A DNA stretch of 19,033 bases from Egerieimonas sp900552095. Its GTDB lineage: Bacteria > Bacillota > Clostridia > Lachnospirales > Lachnospiraceae. This document shows, one piece after another, positions 1 through 8,100 of the stretch (position 1 is its first letter; every line of letters starts with the position of its first letter). The translations under genes and the position numbers were made by a program. The notes under the pieces are model-generated. The model was given only the letters and a program-made list of their open reading frames with translations. It did not search any database and had not been told where the DNA came from. The DNA lies in NCBI GenBank assembly GCA_902469965.1, contig CABREP010000046.1:1-19033 (forward strand). The letters run 5' to 3'.

Positions 1-62
1 AGGACGGAAGCCGGGAACAGGAGGTAGAAATCTTCTACCGCTTTATCGGCAAAATCGAATGA
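1..62 (+). CDS. Large serine recombinase, C-terminal tail (5' end outside window)
   Basis: The reading frame that starts at base 3 is open from the window edge and ends at TGA 60-62. Its last residues read REQEVEIFYRFIGKIE. This matches the extreme C-terminus (DUF4368-like end, typically ...I-Y-Y-x-F-I-G-x-I) of large serine recombinases carried by integrative elements in Clostridia. Such enzymes excise and integrate the element, and their gene commonly lies next to the element end. Only about 19 residues are visible, so the family call rests on this tail plus the context: within 40 bp the sequence passes into a regulator gene that lacks its 5' half. No catalytic residues can be seen. Confidence 0.55.
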   Translation, partial: DGSREQEVEIFYRFIGKIE

Positions 63-97
63 CACATCTTGAGATACCCAACAATATCTTTAACTAA
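63..97 (+). other. Probable right end / attachment region of an integrated mobile element
   Basis: This short stretch lies between the recombinase stop codon and the point where regulator coding sequence resumes, near base 98. It contains ATCT-TG-AGAT (66-75) and a second inverted pair, AGATA (72-76) with TATCT (85-89). These could be integrase half-sites. In the regulator frame the codons from 100 on (GAA ACG GGA GTT TCC TAC CCG GAT) encode ETGVSYPD, the normal continuation of a K-W-E-x-G HTH segment. The expected TGG codon is replaced and a stop (TAA 91-93) lies just upstream. The crossover is therefore inferred to lie at or just before about 98. The exact core dinucleotide cannot be fixed without the other element end. 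Confidence 0.45.
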
Positions 98-1062
98 GGG
101 AAACGGGAGTTTCCTACCCGGATGTGGGAACCCTGCCGTCGCTGGCCAGGCTTCTGAAAATGGATCTGAACGAACTGTTTTGTTTTCGGGAAAATCTGAC
201 CGATCAGGAAATCGGACTTTTTGTCAATGAAGTTTCAGAGACTGCACGGACAGAGGGATTTGAAACGGCTTTTTCCAGGGCAGAGGAGAAGATCCGGGAA
301 TATCCTGGCTGCTGTAAATTAATCTATGCGCTGGCGGCAGTGCTGGACGGAGCGGCAGTGCTTTACTGCCTGGAAGGGGAGAAGGCGTCTTCTTACCAGG
401 ATAAGCTGGAATGCTGGTATGAGCGGGCCGCTGAAAGCGGAGAAGAAGAGGTGCGAAACAGAGCGCTTTATATGCTGGCGGGAAGATGTCTGCGGCGGGG
501 GAAACTGGAGAGAGGGGAGGAACTGCTGGAGAAGGCGGAAGAACTGCTGGAGCGTATTCCGGCTCAGGATCAGCTGGATAAGACGATACTTCTGGCGAAT
601 GTTTACCGCAGACAGGGAAAGGAGGAGAAGGCGGAAGAACTTCTGCAAAACCGTCTTCTGCTTGAGGTAAATGAGATTCAGAGCCTGCTGCTTTTCCTGA
701 GCGATCTGGCCTCCGGGGCGGGTCTGCATGAGAGAGCCGGGAAACTGGCAGAGGCAGCCAGGACTTCTGCAGAACTTTTTGAATTGTGGGAGTATAACCG
801 GTATCTGGCTCCTCTCCAGGCAGCGCTGGCAAGAAAAGACAAAGAAGAGAGCATTCATCTTCTGGCACAGCTGCTTCGGACTGTTGAGGTTCCCTGGAAC
901 TTGAAGGATTCTGTGTTCTATGACAGGATTTCTGCCAAAGATTCAGCCGGAATGGGGGAAAAGATGATGCCGGTGCTTCTGAGGAGTCTGGAAAACAGTC
1001 CGGAATACGAGTTTTTAAGGGAAGAGGAGGGGTTCCGGGAACTGCTGAAGATTAGAAAATAG
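98..1062 (+). pseudogene. XRE-family regulator with TPR-like C-terminal region, 5'-truncated by element insertion
   Basis: The frame encodes ETGVSYPDVGTLPSLARLL followed by KMDLNELFCF and LTDQEI. These are hallmarks of the last helix of an XRE HTH domain and the linker found in Lachnospiraceae XRE regulators. The N-terminal HTH (about 35-40 residues, ending K-W) is absent, because the upstream DNA is the end of a recombinase-bearing element. The remaining roughly 300 residues are helical and TPR-like (repeated E-E-L-L-x-K-A-E-E-L patterns around 130-180) and probably form a ligand- or protein-sensing region. The first in-frame start is a GTG at 124 with no convincing ribosome binding site, so the remnant may not be translated, and a product could not bind DNA in the usual way. 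Excision of the element might restore the gene. Confidence 0.7.
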
Positions 1063-1065
1063 CTG

Positions 1066-1093
1066 TTGACAATTCGTCAGTATTTGTTATAAT
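1066..1093 (+). promoter_or_regulatory. Sigma-A-type promoter of the beta-glucoside operon
   Basis: A perfect -35 TTGACA (1066-1071) and a perfect -10 TATAAT (1088-1093) are separated by 16 bp. Transcription would start near 1100, just ahead of the RAT sequence. A strong constitutive promoter followed by conditional termination is typical of BglG/LicT-controlled operons. Confidence 0.85.
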
Positions 1094-1101
1094 CATCATT
1101 A

Positions 1102-1132
1102 GGATAGTCATTGCGAAGAGCGAGCTAAACCT
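1102..1132 (+). promoter_or_regulatory. Ribonucleic antiterminator (RAT), LicT/BglG target
   Basis: The stretch begins GGATAGTCATTGC and ends GAGCTAAACCT, matching the general RAT layout GGATtGttActGc ... GCaggcAAAACC. Its final AACCTG bases form the start of the following terminator stem, so folding of the RAT and of the terminator is mutually exclusive. When bound by unphosphorylated-at-PRD1, active LicT the RAT hairpin would be stabilised and transcription would read through into licT and the PTS gene. The sequence match and overlap are seen directly; the regulatory mode is known for the family. Confidence 0.75.
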
Positions 1133-1188
1133 GTTTATTGCTTCAAGGGATTACAGTATCTTTTTTGAAGGGATAAGCAGGTTTTTTT
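1130..1188 (+). terminator. Conditional intrinsic terminator upstream of licT
   Basis: The left arm 1130-1146 (CCTGTTTATTGCTTCAA) pairs with the right arm 1165-1181 (TTGAAGGGATAAGCAGG), with a short internal mismatch and a G-U pair. Seven T residues follow (1182-1188). The 5' arm overlaps the RAT, so this is the leader attenuator of the operon. Confidence 0.8.
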
Positions 1189-1267
1189 ATTTCACAGGAA
1201 ATTTACCGGGAGTTTATCCGGGGAAAGAGGGGAATACTCTTAAGGAGAAAGGGAGGAGGGGGATTCA

Positions 1268-2109
1268 GTGGTTATTGCCCAGGTCTTAATAACAATGTGG
1301 TGATCGTAAAGGATGCAGACGGCATGGAACGGGTAATCTGCGGAAAAGGGATTGCATTTAAGAAAAAGCCGGGAGACGAGGTCAATGAGTCTGCGGTCAA
1401 CAAAGTATTCGTGATTCAGGATGAGATCCAGAATCAGCGCTTCCGGGAACTGGTGGCGGAGATCCCGCTGGAGCATCTTCAGCTGGCTACGGAGATTCTT
1501 GATATGATCAAGACGGAGCTGGGGAAAAAGCTGAATGACTCCATATACATTTCCCTGAGCGATCACATTTATACGGCGATTCAGCGCTATCTGGAAGGTA
1601 CTACTATCCGCAATTCCATGCTTTGGGATATTAAGCGCTTCTATGAGGAAGAGTTCCGCCTGGGGAAAAAGGCGCTGGACATGATACGGGAGCGGTTCAA
1701 AGTGGATCTGCCGGAGGATGAGGCGGCGGCGATTGCCCTGCATATCGTCAATGCGGAGATGGATGAGAGTGACCTTACACAGACGATGAAGGTTACGAAG
1801 ATCATGCAGGAGATCAGCAATATTGTGAAATACTATTTTTCGGTGGAATTTGACACCGATTCGGTCTATTATTACCGCTTCATTACCCATCTGAAATTTT
1901 TTGCCCAGAGGCTGGTTCAGGGGAAAACGTATAATGGCGGAGAGGATAATTTTCTGGATGTGGTCCGGAGAAAGTATGCGACTTCCTATAAATGTGTGGA
2001 GAAGATTGCGGATTTTATTAACCGCAAGTATGATTATGTGCTTTCCGATGAGGAAAAGCTGTATCTGACGATCCATATCGAACGGATCATTTACAAAACC
2101 GAAAAATAA
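1268..2109 (+). CDS. licT: LicT/BglG-family transcriptional antiterminator, apparent 1-base deletion near the 5' end
   Basis: The protein would bind the RAT hairpin and prevent termination when the inducing beta-glucoside is present. Two PRD domains follow the RNA-binding CAT domain. All four PRD phosphorylation histidines are present, at 90, 149, 198 and 260 counted from GTG 1297. Adding ten residues gives 100, 159, 208 and 270, matching LicT numbering. A GTG at 1268 with a strong ribosome binding site (GGAGGAGGGG, 1253-1262) begins the expected MVIAQV. The frame must then step back one base around 1283-1286 to read LNNNVVIVKDADG. Without that shift the CAT domain loses its first beta strand, and only a GTG at 1297 or 1300 without a good ribosome binding site remains. 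This is either a sequencing error, a real mutation or an unusual frameshift. The gene sits 123 bp before the permease. Confidence 0.85.
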
Positions 2110-2160
2110 ACGGTAACTGCATTGAAAAATGTTTTTATAAAGTTACAAAGGTCTGTATCA

Positions 2161-2188
2161 GGATGGTAACATTAAGTTGGCTAAACCT
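2161..2188 (+). promoter_or_regulatory. Second RAT-like sequence between licT and the PTS gene
   Basis: GGATGGTAACATTAAG followed by TTGGCTAAACCT has the same order of conserved blocks as the RAT at 1102-1132 (GGAT-GT-A ... GC-AAACC). No strong stem followed by a T-run is visible between 2189 and 2232, so it may be vestigial or act in another way. In the E. coli bgl operon RAT/terminator pairs flank bglG on both sides, which makes the placement reasonable. Confidence 0.45.
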
Positions 2189-2232
2189 TCAGAAGAACAA
2201 GTAAACAAATACTTAAAAATGGAGGAAAACAA

Positions 2233-4104
2233 ATGGGTAAGTACACAAACCTGGCGTCCGACATTATTAAAAATGTGGGCGGAAAAGACAATGTGATCAG
2301 TTTGAGACACTGTGTCACAAGACTGAGATTCAGACTGGCAGATGAATCTGTCGCCAATGACAGCGTAATTAAAAACATGGATGGCGTAGTAACGGTAATG
2401 AAGGCTGCGGGCGAATACATGGTAGTTATCGGTGAACATGTGGCTGACGTATACACGGAAGTGTGCAGCCAGCTGGGGCTGGAAGCTTATGCCTCTGTCA
2501 ATGACAGCAGCAAAGAGCCAAAAAAGAAACAGAATATCCTGGACCGGGCGCTGAAAGTAATTATGGGAGGAATGGGGCCGACCCTTCATCTTCTGTGTGC
2601 CTGTGGTATTATCAAGGGGCTGACGGTACTTCTGACTTTTGCAGGGCTTTCTACAGAGTCCGGAATTTATATGCTTCTCAATGCAGCGGGAGACTGCTTC
2701 TTCTACTTCCTGCCGCTGATCCTGGGCTACAATCTGGCAAAGAAGTTTGAGATTGATCCGTTTTTTGGAACAATTTTGGCAGCAGCCATGTGTTATCCCA
2801 CGATTCAGAATGTGGACATTGAGATTTTCGGTCATGTGACCAATACGTCTTACGTATCCACTTTCCTGCCGGTTCTCTTCGGTCTTCTGATCGCGGCGCC
2901 GATTTATAAGTGGTTTAATAAAATTATGCCCAGTATGATCAAAGGCTTCATGACTCCGCTCCTGACCCTTCTGATCACTTTCCCGCTGACCTTCCTGATC
3001 GTGGGACCGCTGGCGAATATGATCGGTACCGGTTTAAATACCGCAATGATTTATGTGTTTGGATTCTCACCGCTTCTGGCCGGCATTATTCTGGGCGGTC
3101 TGTGGCAGGTATTTGTACTTTTCGGTATCCACGGTGTACTTACCGTGGTGGCATTTATGGATCTGCTTCAGGGAAATCCCAGCCAGATTCTGGCATTCTC
3201 CTACGGCGCTTCTTTTGCGACCTGTGGTGTAGTGCTGGCAATTCTTCTGAAAACAAAGAGCAGAAAGTTAAAAGAGCTGGCACTTCCCTCCTTTATCTCT
3301 GCAATTTTTGGTGTAACGGAGCCGGCGACATACGGTATCACCATGCCCCGTAAGAAAATGTTCGCTCTCTGCTGTGTGGGCGGCGCAGCCAGCGGTGTGG
3401 TAGTAGCCCTGGCGAATCTGTCCATGGAGACTTATGCGGGAATGGGCATTATCGGTCTTCTCGGCTTTATCAATCCGGAAGCTCCCAATTTCGTCGGTAT
3501 TGTTCTGATGGCTGTTATTCCCTTTGTGGTCTCTCTCGCTCTTGGTCTGGTTATGTATAAAGATTCTGATTATGAGGATCTGAATGCGGAGCTGGAAGGA
3601 GGAAGCAGGGATTCAGTGGAGAAAAAAGAAAACAGTAAAAAACTGGTAAGCCAGACAGCGCTTGCCATGCCGGCAGACGGAAAAGTAGAGGCATTAAGTA
3701 CTTCCAGTGACGAGGCATTTTCCAGTGAGATCTTGGGAAAAGGCTGCCTGATCCTACCGGAAAATGGAAATGTGTATGCGCCCTGTGATGGTGTGGTGAG
3801 AACGCTGTTCCCCACGAAGCATGCCATCGGACTGGCCAGTGACAGCGGCTGTGAAGTACTGCTTCACATCGGCATCAACACGGTTTCCCTGGAGGGACGA
3901 TATTTTGAAGCCCATGTAAAGCAGGGTGATCAGGTAAAGAAAGGCCAGCTTCTGATTACCTTTGATAAAGAGAAGATTGAAAAAGAAGGATATAACTGCG
4001 AGATCCCCATGCTGATCACCAATTCAGATGATTATCTGGACATTGTGGAACTGGATCACGGACATCATAAGCATGGAGAAGAAGTTCTGCGTGCAGTGCG
4101 TTAA
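2233..4104 (+). CDS. bglP: PTS beta-glucoside transporter subunit EIIBCA
   Basis: This 623-residue membrane protein imports and phosphorylates beta-glucosides. The order is EIIB (about 1-85), with phospho-Cys27 in the ISLRHCVTRLRF motif; then a multi-helix EIIC domain (about 100-445), with the conserved FGVTEPATYG loop (Glu363); a charged linker (about 450-475); and EIIA (about 480-620). EIIA has His530 and the phospho-acceptor His545 in LLHIGINTV. The full domain set and usual family length indicate an intact gene. Start ATG 2233 has GGAGG at 2221-2225. It lies just downstream of licT, whose activity such a permease normally controls by PRD phosphorylation. Exact substrate (aryl-glucoside, cellobiose, salicin-like) cannot be read from the sequence. 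Confidence 0.93.
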   Translation: MGKYTNLASDIIKNVGGKDNVISLRHCVTRLRFRLADESVANDSVIKNMDGVVTVMKAAGEYMVVIGEHVADVYTEVCSQLGLEAYASVNDSSKEPKKKQNILDRALKVIMGGMGPTLHLLCACGIIKGLTVLLTFAGLSTESGIYMLLNAAGDCFFYFLPLILGYNLAKKFEIDPFFGTILAAAMCYPTIQNVDIEIFGHVTNTSYVSTFLPVLFGLLIAAPIYKWFNKIMPSMIKGFMTPLLTLLITFPLTFLIVGPLANMIGTGLNTAMIYVFGFSPLLAGIILGGLWQVFVLFGIHGVLTVVAFMDLLQGNPSQILAFSYGASFATCGVVLAILLKTKSRKLKELALPSFISAIFGVTEPATYGITMPRKKMFALCCVGGAASGVVVALANLSMETYAGMGIIGLLGFINPEAPNFVGIVLMAVIPFVVSLALGLVMYKDSDYEDLNAELEGGSRDSVEKKENSKKLVSQTALAMPADGKVEALSTSSDEAFSSEILGKGCLILPENGNVYAPCDGVVRTLFPTKHAIGLASDSGCEVLLHIGINTVSLEGRYFEAHVKQGDQVKKGQLLITFDKEKIEKEGYNCEIPMLITNSDDYLDIVELDHGHHKHGEEVLRAVR

Positions 4105-4176
4105 GGAGAAAACTTAGAGTAACAAAAAAGGAGCATGGAATGCATGCGCCTTGATATGTTTAAGAAGGTGAAGCGA

Positions 4177-5772
4177 ATGAAGACGATTTACAGAAATGGA
4201 ACAATTCTTACAATGAATGAGGAGGCGCTTTATGCGCAGGCGCTGTGGGAGGAAGACGGAAGAATCGGAGGCCTGGGAAGCGAGGAAGAGATCCTGGCGA
4301 TGAAAGCACCGGGAGACCGGGTGGTTGATCTGGAAGGCCACACGATGCTGCCTGCATTTATTGACGCACACTCTCATTTTGTGGGGGCGGCTAATGCGCT
4401 GCGCCAGTGCAGTCTGTCGTCGGCGGAAAGTTTTGCTGAGATCGTGGAGCTTCTGCAAGCCTTTATCTCAGAAAACAGGCTGGAAAAAGGGACCTGGGTA
4501 GTGGGATGCAATTATGACCACAATTTTCTGAAGGAAGAGCGCCATCCGGACCGTTATGTACTGGATCAGGTGGGTGAGGGTTATCCGGTTCTGATCGTAC
4601 ATGCTTCTTCCCATATGGGAGTCGCCAATTCACTGGCACTGGAACTTCTGGGAGTGGATGAAAAGTCCGAAGATACGGCGGGCGGCCGATACGGCAGAGT
4701 GGAGGGAACTACCCTTCCCAATGGATATATGGAAGAAAAAGTCTTTCTGGATTTTCAGAGCAGGCTGCCGAAATTTTCTTTTGAGGAATTGCTGGGGCTG
4801 ATTGTAAAAGTACAGGATTATTATGCCAGTTATGGAATTGCCACAGTGCAGGACGGAATGGTGGGGAAACCGCTTTTTCAGCTTCTTGACTATGCGGCAA
4901 AGCAGAATCTGCTCAGGCTGGATGTGGTGGGATTTGCAGATCTTATTCATGATGCGGATCTTCTGGACGAGAATTCTCAGTATAAAAATGTTTATCAGAA
5001 TCATCTGAAGATGGGCGGCTATAAAGTATTTCTGGACGGTTCGCCCCAGGGAAAGACCGCCTGGATGAGTAGCCCTTACGAGGGAGAAGCGGAATACTGC
5101 GGCTATCCCATGTTAAAGGATGAAGAATTAGAGGAACTCATCGGTCTGTCCGTGGATAGAGGGCAGCAGCTGCTGGCGCACTGTAACGGGGATGCAGCTG
5201 CAGAGCAGTATATTTCCCAGTTTGAAAAGGTGATGGAAGAAAAAGGAATCCGGGAGACGAAGCGGCCGGTGATGGTACATGCACAGCTGGTGCGGAAAGA
5301 TCAACTGCAGCGCATGGCCGACATGGGGATGATCCCCAGCTTTTTTGTGGATCATACGTATTTCTGGGGAGATATCCACCTGAAAAATTTCGGCTCGGAG
5401 CGGGGAAGCCATATCTCTCCGGTCAGGGATGCGCTGGATCTGGGCATGAAGGCAACATTTCATCAGGATACACCGGTGATCCCTCCGGATATGATGCGGA
5501 CTGTTTCAAGCGCGGTGAACAGGATTTCCCGGGGCGGTCAGGTGATCGGAGCGGAGGAGAGGATCTCTGTTTTAGAGGCGCTCAGGGCAGTGACCATAAA
5601 TGCAGCGCGTCAGTATTTTGAGGAAGAGGAAAAAGGAAGTCTGGAGCCGGGCAAAAGAGCAGATTTTGCAGTGCTGGAGAAGAATCCGCTTTTGGTGCCG
5701 CAGGAAGAGCTCACCGGGATCCGGGTGCTTGAGACGATAAAAGACGGAAAAACAATTTACAGAAGAAAGTGA
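4177..5772 (+). CDS. Amidohydrolase family protein (YtcJ-like, Amidohydro_3)
   Basis: This is a metal-dependent hydrolase of the amidohydrolase superfamily, predicted cytoplasmic, 531 residues from ATG 4177 (MKTIYRNGTILTMN, the usual family N-terminus). Metal-ligand motifs are visible: D-A-H-S-H (His65, His67), H-C-N-G-D (His335), V-H-A-Q (His368) and the late H-Q-D-T-P (Asp431). The D-G-S-P-Q-G loop and the C-terminal E-P-G-K-R-A-D-F strand are typical. Upstream in-frame starts exist: ATG 4144, with AGGAG at 4129-4133 at 10 bp, and ATG 4135, where the same AGGAG is too close. Members of this group hydrolyse varied amide or N-formyl substrates and most are uncharacterised. Its place between a glucoside permease and a phospho-glucosidase, and the 3' end abutting the next gene, imply action on a compound linked to the transported glycoside. 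Confidence 0.87.
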   Translation: MKTIYRNGTILTMNEEALYAQALWEEDGRIGGLGSEEEILAMKAPGDRVVDLEGHTMLPAFIDAHSHFVGAANALRQCSLSSAESFAEIVELLQAFISENRLEKGTWVVGCNYDHNFLKEERHPDRYVLDQVGEGYPVLIVHASSHMGVANSLALELLGVDEKSEDTAGGRYGRVEGTTLPNGYMEEKVFLDFQSRLPKFSFEELLGLIVKVQDYYASYGIATVQDGMVGKPLFQLLDYAAKQNLLRLDVVGFADLIHDADLLDENSQYKNVYQNHLKMGGYKVFLDGSPQGKTAWMSSPYEGEAEYCGYPMLKDEELEELIGLSVDRGQQLLAHCNGDAAAEQYISQFEKVMEEKGIRETKRPVMVHAQLVRKDQLQRMADMGMIPSFFVDHTYFWGDIHLKNFGSERGSHISPVRDALDLGMKATFHQDTPVIPPDMMRTVSSAVNRISRGGQVIGAEERISVLEALRAVTINAARQYFEEEEKGSLEPGKRADFAVLEKNPLLVPQEELTGIRVLETIKDGKTIYRRK

Positions 5773-5780
5773 GAGAGAAA

Positions 5781-7133
5781 ATGGAGAGAGAATTTTTGTG
5801 GGGAGGAGCGATCAGCGCTTCTCAGGCAGAAGGAAGATTTGGCCGTGCGCCGATTGGAAGTGATTTCCGGCTTCCCAAGGGAAGGACAGAAGGGGAAGGA
5901 CTGACCGTGGTGGGCTGTGATTTTTATCATCATTACAGGGAGGATATTGCCCTGTTTGCGGAAATGGGCTTTAAGTGTCTGCGCTTTTCGATTTCCTGGG
6001 CCAGAATCTTTCCGGATAACGATATGACGCCCAGCGAGGAAGGGCTGAAATTTTATGATGACGTGCTGGACGAACTGCACAGATACGGGATTGAGCCGGT
6101 GGTAACGCTGCTGCACTATGATATGCCTTTCCGCCTGGCAAAGGAGTATAATGGTTTTCTGAGCAGATATGTGGTGGACTGCTTCACCAGGTTTGTAGAT
6201 GTGGTGACGGAGCGGTATGCGGACAAAGTAAAATATTGGCTGACTTTAAATGAGATCAATACGATCCATTTTTCCTGCACCACACTGGGATGCATGAAGA
6301 GAGAGGTGACGAAGGACGAATATGCACAGATCCTGTTTCATGCACTTTACGCCAGCGCTTACTGTGTGCAGGCGGTAAAGAGACATAACCAGGAGGCGCA
6401 GGCCGGTATGATGTTCGGTTACACGCCAAAGTATCCCAAGTCCTGTAATCCGGCTGATATCTGGAAAACCTTCAAGGAGGAGGAGAACGATTACGTATTC
6501 TCCGATGTGTGCGTAAACGGGGAATTTCCCTATTATGCAGTTCAGAAGGCCAGGGATGAGAGTATTCAGATTGAATATAAACCGGAGGATCTGGAAGTGA
6601 TCCGCAGAGGGACGGTGGATTTCCTGTCAATCTCTTACTATATGAGTATGTGTATCAGTTCCAACAAGGATGAGGAGATCACCATTGGAAACATGTCCAT
6701 GGGGGCCAAAAATCCTTATCTGAATATGACGGAATGGGGATGGCAGGTGGATCCGGAAGGACTTCGGATTGGCCTGAATAAATTGTATGACCGCTATAAA
6801 CTGCCTCTTTTTGTGGTGGAAAACGGTCTCGGTGCGGTAGACCGGGTGGAAGAAGACGGTTCCATCCATGATCCCTACCGGATCGCCTATTTAAGGGATC
6901 ATATCCGGGAGATCAAACTGGCTGTGAAGGACGGTGTAGATGTAATGGGATATACACCCTGGGGCTGTATTGATCTGGTCAGCGGAAGTACGGTTCAGAT
7001 GAGCAAACGATACGGTTTTATCTATGTAGACCGGGATGACGATGGAAATGGAACTCTGAAACGGATGAAAAAGGATTCCTTTGCATGGTATAAAGAAACG
7101 ATTGCACAGAATGGAGAAAATTGTCTTGAATAA
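5781..7133 (+). CDS. Glycoside hydrolase family 1, probable 6-phospho-beta-glucosidase
   Basis: This enzyme would hydrolyse the phosphorylated glucoside delivered by the PTS to glucose-6-phosphate and an aglycone, in the cytoplasm. The N-terminal F-L-W-G-G-A-x-S-A-x-Q-x-E-G motif, the acid/base Glu158 in TLNEIN and the nucleophile Glu347 in VVENGLGAVD are all present. The late S-x6-K-R-Y-G-F-I-Y-V-D segment matches the phosphate-binding S/K/Y set of 6-phospho-beta-glucosidases, as opposed to plain beta-glucosidases. Length (450 residues) is slightly short of the usual 460-480. Start ATG 5781 is chosen because MEREFLWGGA matches the family; a GTG at 5769 would overlap the preceding stop codon. 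The ribosome binding site is weak, suggesting translational coupling to the amidohydrolase. Confidence 0.9.
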   Translation: MEREFLWGGAISASQAEGRFGRAPIGSDFRLPKGRTEGEGLTVVGCDFYHHYREDIALFAEMGFKCLRFSISWARIFPDNDMTPSEEGLKFYDDVLDELHRYGIEPVVTLLHYDMPFRLAKEYNGFLSRYVVDCFTRFVDVVTERYADKVKYWLTLNEINTIHFSCTTLGCMKREVTKDEYAQILFHALYASAYCVQAVKRHNQEAQAGMMFGYTPKYPKSCNPADIWKTFKEEENDYVFSDVCVNGEFPYYAVQKARDESIQIEYKPEDLEVIRRGTVDFLSISYYMSMCISSNKDEEITIGNMSMGAKNPYLNMTEWGWQVDPEGLRIGLNKLYDRYKLPLFVVENGLGAVDRVEEDGSIHDPYRIAYLRDHIREIKLAVKDGVDVMGYTPWGCIDLVSGSTVQMSKRYGFIYVDRDDDGNGTLKRMKKDSFAWYKETIAQNGENCLE

Positions 7134-8028
7134 CAACAGAGCAAAAGGGATGACCCTGGCTGTTTTAACGGCTGTGATGTGGGGAATTATGGGACTCTTT
7201 GTCCGGGGACTGACGGCGCAGGGATTTTCCAGCATGGAGATCTCTTTCTTCCGATGCTTTATCGCCGGAGCGGCATATTTTCTGTATCAGGCGGTGAGAA
7301 ATCCCGGGATGCTCAAGATTGATCTGAAGGGGCTTCTGATCTGTCTGCTCTACGGAGCGGCGGCGTACAGCGTAAGCTTTGTCAGCTATACAGTGGCAGT
7401 TTCCCGCATTCCAGTGGGCGTGGCGACAGTTCTGATGTTTATGAGTCCGATCTGGGTAGCTATTTTAGGTCAGCTTCTCTTTAAAGAGAAGCTGGATAAG
7501 ATAACCGGGATCACCATTTTGCTCTGCCTTGCGGGCGCAGTGATGGTATCTGATGTGCTACAGGGGAGTTTTGACCTGGACGGGATCGGGATCCTGGCTG
7601 GTATTATCAACGGTATGGGTGTGGCGCTGCAGGTGACGCTGCCTAAGTTTTTTGCCAGGGATTATGAGAGGGATACGATTCTGGTATACGGTTTTTTGGG
7701 AGCGGCGCTTGTGCTCAGCTTTGGAGTGGATTTCCCCCATTTGATATCTGTTATAACAGATGCCCCTGTGGCAGACACGATATGCAACCTTTTTGGAATC
7801 GGCATTTTGTGTACCATGGTCGCCAATGTATCCTGTGTGAAGGCGACACAGTATATTACAGTTACGACTACCAGCATACTTTCGGCTTTGGAAGTTGTGG
7901 TGGGAACCGCGGTGGGATTTTTGGTTTTTCATGAGAGTCTGACGGCAGTTCAGATCATAGGAGCTGTCATCATTGTGGCCGGTTCCGTGGGATCTGAGGT
8001 GCTGAAGGCGAATCTGCAGAAAGGATAA
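7111..8028 (+). CDS. EamA/DMT-family transporter
   Basis: This is an integral membrane protein of about 305 residues with two EamA repeats (about 10-150 and 160-300) and about ten hydrophobic helices. Recognisable features are the start A-V-M-W-G-I-M-G-L-F of helix 1, the R-x-P-V-G-V-A-T-V-L-M-F-M-S-P segment and the C-terminal V-I-I-V-A-G-S-V helix. DMT-family members mostly export metabolites, amino acids or drugs; the substrate here is unknown. It overlaps the end of the glucosidase gene, so it belongs to the same transcript and may export the aglycone or a hydrolysis product (inference). The start is uncertain: ATG 7111 overlaps the upstream gene by 23 bp and lacks a clear ribosome binding site, while TTG 7126 has GGAG nine bases upstream and ATG 7150 is also possible. 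Confidence 0.85.
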   Translation: MEKIVLNNNRAKGMTLAVLTAVMWGIMGLFVRGLTAQGFSSMEISFFRCFIAGAAYFLYQAVRNPGMLKIDLKGLLICLLYGAAAYSVSFVSYTVAVSRIPVGVATVLMFMSPIWVAILGQLLFKEKLDKITGITILLCLAGAVMVSDVLQGSFDLDGIGILAGIINGMGVALQVTLPKFFARDYERDTILVYGFLGAALVLSFGVDFPHLISVITDAPVADTICNLFGIGILCTMVANVSCVKATQYITVTTTSILSALEVVVGTAVGFLVFHESLTAVQIIGAVIIVAGSVGSEVLKANLQKG

Positions 8029-8040
8029 CAGGATTTCTCC

Positions 8041-8069
8041 TTGCGGTTTTCTGGAGCCGGTGTTATACT
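8041..8069 (+). promoter_or_regulatory. Promoter of the cobalamin-riboswitch leader
   Basis: TTGCGG (8041-8046) and TATACT (8064-8069) are separated by 17 bp. The predicted start near 8076 lies about 25 bases ahead of the riboswitch P1 stem. Confidence 0.65.
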
Positions 8070-8100
8070 GATCTGGTAGATTTTTGAAAAAAGAATAAGA

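Noticed and set aside
224..868. Minus-strand open frames opposite the truncated regulator
   Set aside because: Proline- and serine-rich translation of the complement of a Glu/Leu-rich helical protein; no start signal.
1240..2076. Minus-strand open frame opposite licT
   Set aside because: The + strand carries conserved PRD domains with all four histidines; the antisense frame has no family features.
5757..6116. Minus-strand open frame opposite the 5' end of the GH1 gene
   Set aside because: Overlaps conserved GH1 motifs on the + strand; no independent support.
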